In this document: one piece after another, positions 6,917-9,376 of the stretch | Numbering within the stretch: the first letter of the stretch is position 1 | How the letters are laid out: each line of letters opens with the position of its first letter | Source of the DNA: Nitriliruptorales bacterium | GTDB lineage: Bacteria; Actinomycetota; Nitriliruptoria; Euzebyales; Egibacteraceae | Reading direction: 5' to 3' | Length of the DNA stretch: 9,376 nt | NCBI GenBank assembly: GCA_007119305.1 | Contig: SKPY01000098.1 | Coordinates: 1 to 9,376 of the forward strand | The notes under the pieces: model-generated | Told to the model about the DNA's origin: nothing | The model's input: only the letters and a program-made list of their open reading frames with translations | The model's database searches: none | Made by a program: the position numbers and the translations under genes

Positions 6917-6948
6917 GGGCAGCGCTTGCCCACGCACGAGCGCTGCCC
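6917..6948 (-). terminator. Strong hairpin after the metzincin-like gene
   Basis: Perfect 10-bp arms GGGCAGCGCT (6917-6926) and AGCGCTGCCC (6939-6948) enclose a 12-base loop and begin 21 bases beyond the stop of the large minus-strand gene. No U-tract follows. Position and strength suggest a transcription terminator or mRNA 3'-end stabiliser. Confidence 0.5.
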
Positions 6949-6969
6949 TCATGCGTCGCTGCGCGTCGG

Positions 6970-9159
6970 CTAGAGGCTCTCGGCGTGGGCGGCGATGGCC
7001 GCCAGCACCGGTTCGTTGACGTCCCGGTCAGCCAGGTCGGCCCGCAACTCTGCGAGCTCCTGGCGGGCACGCTGCACCTCGTCAAGGACCGTGAGCGCCC
7101 GGGCGCGTGCGCGCACGAGCCGGTGGTACGCGAGGTTGAGGGCCTTCTCGGGGCGGTGGTGGTACAGCTCGCGAGCCGGCTCGCTCAGCGCGAGGCCGCG
7201 CTCCGGCTCGGGATCGTGGATCTTGCGCAACGTGCGCTCGTCCAGATGGAAGAACGGGCGGCTGAAGCCGTCCATGAGCACGGCTGCCACACGGGCGCCG
7301 AGCAGGGTGTCGCCGCGCTGGGTGCAGACGCGTTCGAGCACCTCGTGTCCCTCCTCCAGGTGCGGGGATCGGGAGCCGCCCAACAGCAGCGCCATGCCCA
7401 CCTGGTGGCTGAAGAAGTCCTGCGCCAGGCTCTCCTCATCGCGCGACGCGGGGTGCGCGATCCGCACACGGTGCAGGTTCGAAGGGAGCACGAGTCCGCC
7501 CGGGCCACGGTAGACCGCCCGCACCGCGTACTCGCCCGGCTCGTCGAAGTAGAAGCCGTCTGCGCCGTAGCTCAGCAGGACCTCGTGGCTGAAGCGGTCC
7601 TCGCCCTTGACGCCGGTCGTGGGGACGAGCGCGCGCACCTCCGGTTCGCCGACCTTGCACATGACCGCGTGGTACTCGACCACGTTGCCGCTGGGCTTGC
7701 GGATGTAGACGGCGACGGTGCCTGAGGCAGGGTCGAGCCGGGTGTCGAGCGGGAGGTCCGTGTCATCCAGCAAGTTGCGGAGGCGCAGCTCCACCGACAC
7801 GGGCTCCATGAAGTCGAAGCTGGCCTTGGAGCGCACGAGCAGCTCGACCGGTGCGTCGCCCTCCAGCTGCGCGTCGATCCATGCTGGAGCCTCCCCTTCG
7901 AGGTGCAGGCCTGTGGCCCACGCGTCTCCGCCGGGGATCACCGCGGCGCGGTTGCCGTGGCGCAGGTGGATGAGCTCCTCGTCGTCGAGCCGCAGCGCGA
8001 AGTCGTCCCAGAAGCCGGTTACGTTTTGGGGGTAGTTCATCCACGACAGCGCGTCCGGGCGCCCCTTGTTCCACGAGTGGACGTAGTTGAAGGCGTGTCC
8101 GGCCTCGTGCACCCACGTGTACAGGTACTGGCGCAGCGCCCAGGCCTCGTCCTGGTTGGCCGGGGTCCCCGCCGGCAGGTTGTCGAACCACGAGTGCTCG
8201 CGGAAGACGGCGAAGCCCTGGCGTTCCGGCGAGCGCCCGGGCCCCCCGTACTGTGCCCCGTAGTCGAACATGATGCCGCCCACGCTGGCGTTCACATACC
8301 GGCCGGCGAGCAGGCCCCACATCGCCCACTTGGGCCACCCTCCGGGGTAGAGGGCGAAGTGGGACTCCATGGCGTCATGGAGCTCGGCGTCGGTCCACGT
8401 GTCGAACTGCGGGTCGCTGTCGTCCACGACCGGCCGATCGGAATGCGTGGTGACACAGATCCCCGCCTCGCGATAGGCCTCCTCGATGGTGAGGTCCCGC
8501 TGCGGCATCCCCGCCGGACGCGTGTTGTGGGCGTGCGTGTCGTAGGTGGGCACGACGGGCGGGTTGTCGACGGACGCGCACACACCGACCTGCAGGTCAA
8601 GGTCACGGAAGCAGTCGGACATGCGCTTGCAGGTGAACTGCTCAGCCGTTCCGCCGGCCTTCTCGAACGTCACTGACGCCGGTCCCGCGGCGGTGAACGT
8701 GGCCCAGGGGATCACGATGGTGACGTCGGTGGTGGGCTGCGTGCCCGTCCAGAACCGCACGCGCCCGCGGATCGTCACCGAGCAGCGTGCCCAGCTCACC
8801 TCCGGCTCGTCCACGATCCACGAGACCTGGTAGATGCGCAGCGTACGGCCGGGCCGGAAGGGCAGGCCGATGCGCATGAGCATGTACAGATCCCCACTCA
8901 CCCGGTCCATCACCGGCGAGTTCGCGTAGCGGGGATCGATGTCGACCCGCAGATCGAGGGCACGGCTGCCGGCCTTTGGCTGCGTCATCTCCCCCTCGTA
9001 GCGCCCGCTGACGGGTCCCAGCCGCCGGCAGCGCCACGGCTCACCCGGTGGGAACGGCCAGGGCTGCGGCCGGGGGTCGGGGAACGGGTGCTGCGGCGGC
9101 TGCGGGTCCAGGGGGGTGGGGATGCGACCGGAATCGGCTGGCTCACCAGTGCTGTCCAT
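6970..9159 (-). CDS. Large metzincin-like zinc metallopeptidase, uncharacterised
   Basis: This protein has 729 residues. Residues 1-60 are Pro-rich and polar with no signal peptide or membrane segment. Residues 65-200 are beta-rich and look like a sandwich domain. Residues 220-410 form the probable catalytic core, with YTWVHEAGHAFNYVHSW around 347-363. This gives a zinc site HExxHxxNxxH (His351, Glu352, His355, His361) followed 13 residues later by a Met-turn, SWMNYP (Met374). Spacing and order fit the metzincin clan, but Asn358 replaces the usual Gly. FWDDFALRLDDEELIHLRHGNRAAVIPGG (383-411, two parts) follows. Residues 430-570 are beta-rich, ending GEYAVRAVYRGPGGLVLPSNLHRVRI, like an Ig-type domain. 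Residues 575-729 are mostly helical. Start: ATG at 9159-9157 with GAGGA six bases upstream; an earlier in-frame start at 9210 lacks this. Substrate and location are unknown. Confidence 0.85.
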   Translation of the reverse strand: MDSTGEPADSGRIPTPLDPQPPQHPFPDPRPQPWPFPPGEPWRCRRLGPVSGRYEGEMTQPKAGSRALDLRVDIDPRYANSPVMDRVSGDLYMLMRIGLPFRPGRTLRIYQVSWIVDEPEVSWARCSVTIRGRVRFWTGTQPTTDVTIVIPWATFTAAGPASVTFEKAGGTAEQFTCKRMSDCFRDLDLQVGVCASVDNPPVVPTYDTHAHNTRPAGMPQRDLTIEEAYREAGICVTTHSDRPVVDDSDPQFDTWTDAELHDAMESHFALYPGGWPKWAMWGLLAGRYVNASVGGIMFDYGAQYGGPGRSPERQGFAVFREHSWFDNLPAGTPANQDEAWALRQYLYTWVHEAGHAFNYVHSWNKGRPDALSWMNYPQNVTGFWDDFALRLDDEELIHLRHGNRAAVIPGGDAWATGLHLEGEAPAWIDAQLEGDAPVELLVRSKASFDFMEPVSVELRLRNLLDDTDLPLDTRLDPASGTVAVYIRKPSGNVVEYHAVMCKVGEPEVRALVPTTGVKGEDRFSHEVLLSYGADGFYFDEPGEYAVRAVYRGPGGLVLPSNLHRVRIAHPASRDEESLAQDFFSHQVGMALLLGGSRSPHLEEGHEVLERVCTQRGDTLLGARVAAVLMDGFSRPFFHLDERTLRKIHDPEPERGLALSEPARELYHHRPEKALNLAYHRLVRARARALTVLDEVQRARQELAELRADLADRDVNEPVLAAIAAHAESL

Positions 9160-9165
9160 GGCACG

Positions 9166-9170
9166 TCCTC
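9166..9170 (-). promoter_or_regulatory. Ribosome binding site of the metzincin-like gene
   Basis: GAGGA on the minus strand ends six bases before the ATG at 9159 and supports that start over an in-frame candidate 51 bases upstream. Confidence 0.55.
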
Positions 9171-9215
9171 GAAGAAGTATCGGGCTCGACGGTTGCGCCC
9201 GATCCGCCACTCAAC

Positions 9216-9244
9216 AGCCTTGTCCTGAGGCCTTTGCTTGTCAA
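9216..9244 (-). promoter_or_regulatory. Possible promoter of the metzincin-like gene
   Basis: On the minus strand a perfect -35 hexamer TTGACA (9244-9239) is followed after 17 bases by AAGGCT (9221-9216), close to the actinobacterial TAGGnT -10 except for its first base. Transcription would begin near 9209, leaving a leader of about 50 bases before the ATG. The weak -10 keeps this tentative. Confidence 0.4.
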
Positions 9245-9287
9245 CGGATAATCTCTGCTCGACTTCCCGCCGGCGACGGCAGATGCA

Positions 9288-9301
9288 GGCGCACGCGCGC
9301 C
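9288..9301 (-). terminator. Short hairpin after the gene at the right edge
   Basis: Arms GGCGC (9288-9292) and GCGCC (9297-9301) enclose a four-base loop, 14 bases past the TGA of the truncated minus-strand gene. Only five pairs and no U-tract, so this is a weak candidate. Confidence 0.25.
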
Positions 9302-9315
9302 GTATGGCGTAGCCG

Positions 9316-9376
9316 TCACATGTAGCCGAAGGGCTCGTCCGCGACGCGTGCGACCACGCGCCCGCCTTGCACCGAC
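9316..9376 (-). CDS. C-terminal end of an unidentified protein (5' end outside the window)
   Basis: Reading leftward from the right edge, one frame gives SVQGGRVVARVADEPFGYM and then TGA at 9318-9316. Seventeen of 19 third positions are G or C, and the peptide looks like a compact protein end, with a strand (GRVVARVA) followed by a short acidic turn. The other two minus-strand frames give Arg-rich or stop-containing peptides. It is too short to name. The metzincin-like gene starts 156 bases downstream on the same strand. Confidence 0.55.
   Translation of the reverse strand, partial: SVQGGRVVARVADEPFGYM

Noticed and set aside
4679..6973. A 764-residue open frame on the plus strand
   Set aside because: It runs antisense to the SpoIIAA-like gene and apgM, both with clear family motifs. 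Its translation is Arg/Ala/Gly-rich without domains, typical of a long antisense frame in high-GC DNA.
7903..8676. A 257-residue plus-strand open frame
   Set aside because: It lies wholly inside the metzincin-like gene on the other strand and shows no domain.
9160..9315. tRNA or small RNA gene in the gap upstream of the protease-like gene
   Set aside because: No cloverleaf arms or conserved tRNA box sequences are present; a promoter and ribosome site explain the region better.

Overview
The window is high-GC DNA with strong G/C bias at third codon positions, strong GGAGG-type ribosome sites and actinobacterial-looking proteins: a DrrA/DrrB-type ABC exporter, a rhodanese and a SpoIIAA-like protein. 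An actinomycete-like bacterium is the best guess. The archaeal-type phosphoglycerate mutase leaves room for a deep-branching or unusual lineage. Nothing in the window fixes the species. I see no rRNA, tRNA, CRISPR array, insertion sequence or phage gene.

Layout. (1) 1-248 (+) is the 3' end of a rhodanese-domain gene that enters from the left. (2) 348-2214 (-) is a two-gene operon for a drug-type ABC exporter, with the ATPase (drrA-like) first and the permease (drrB-like) second, 13 bases apart. (3) 2215-2632 holds no convincing gene. It is the upstream region of the exporter operon and contains one imperfect inverted repeat that could be an operator. (4) 2633-2974 (+) is a small predicted membrane protein. 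(5) 3203-4554 (+) is a major facilitator superfamily transporter whose reading frame is broken once, near 4118. It is followed 60 bases later by a 99-residue protein with two zinc-ribbon-like cysteine sets (4615-4914, +). (6) A convergent gap at 4915-5059 has two hairpins. (7) 5060-5416 (-) is a SpoIIAA-like (STAS-fold) protein and 5591-6778 (-) is an archaeal-type cofactor-independent phosphoglycerate mutase. (8) 6970-9159 (-) is a 729-residue protein with a metzincin-like zinc-protease core (HEAGHAFNYVH plus a SWMNYP Met-turn). A 10-bp hairpin lies just past its stop and a possible promoter lies upstream. (9) 9316-9376 (-) is the C-terminal end of another gene that enters from the right.

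The genes do not form one obvious pathway. The clear units are the exporter operon (2), and probably the transporter and zinc-ribbon pair (5). The remaining genes look independently transcribed: enzyme, STAS protein and protease all lie on the minus strand but are separated by 174-191 bases. The most unusual element is the large metzincin-like protein. It has no visible signal peptide and carries Asn where metzincins normally have Gly in the zinc-binding motif.
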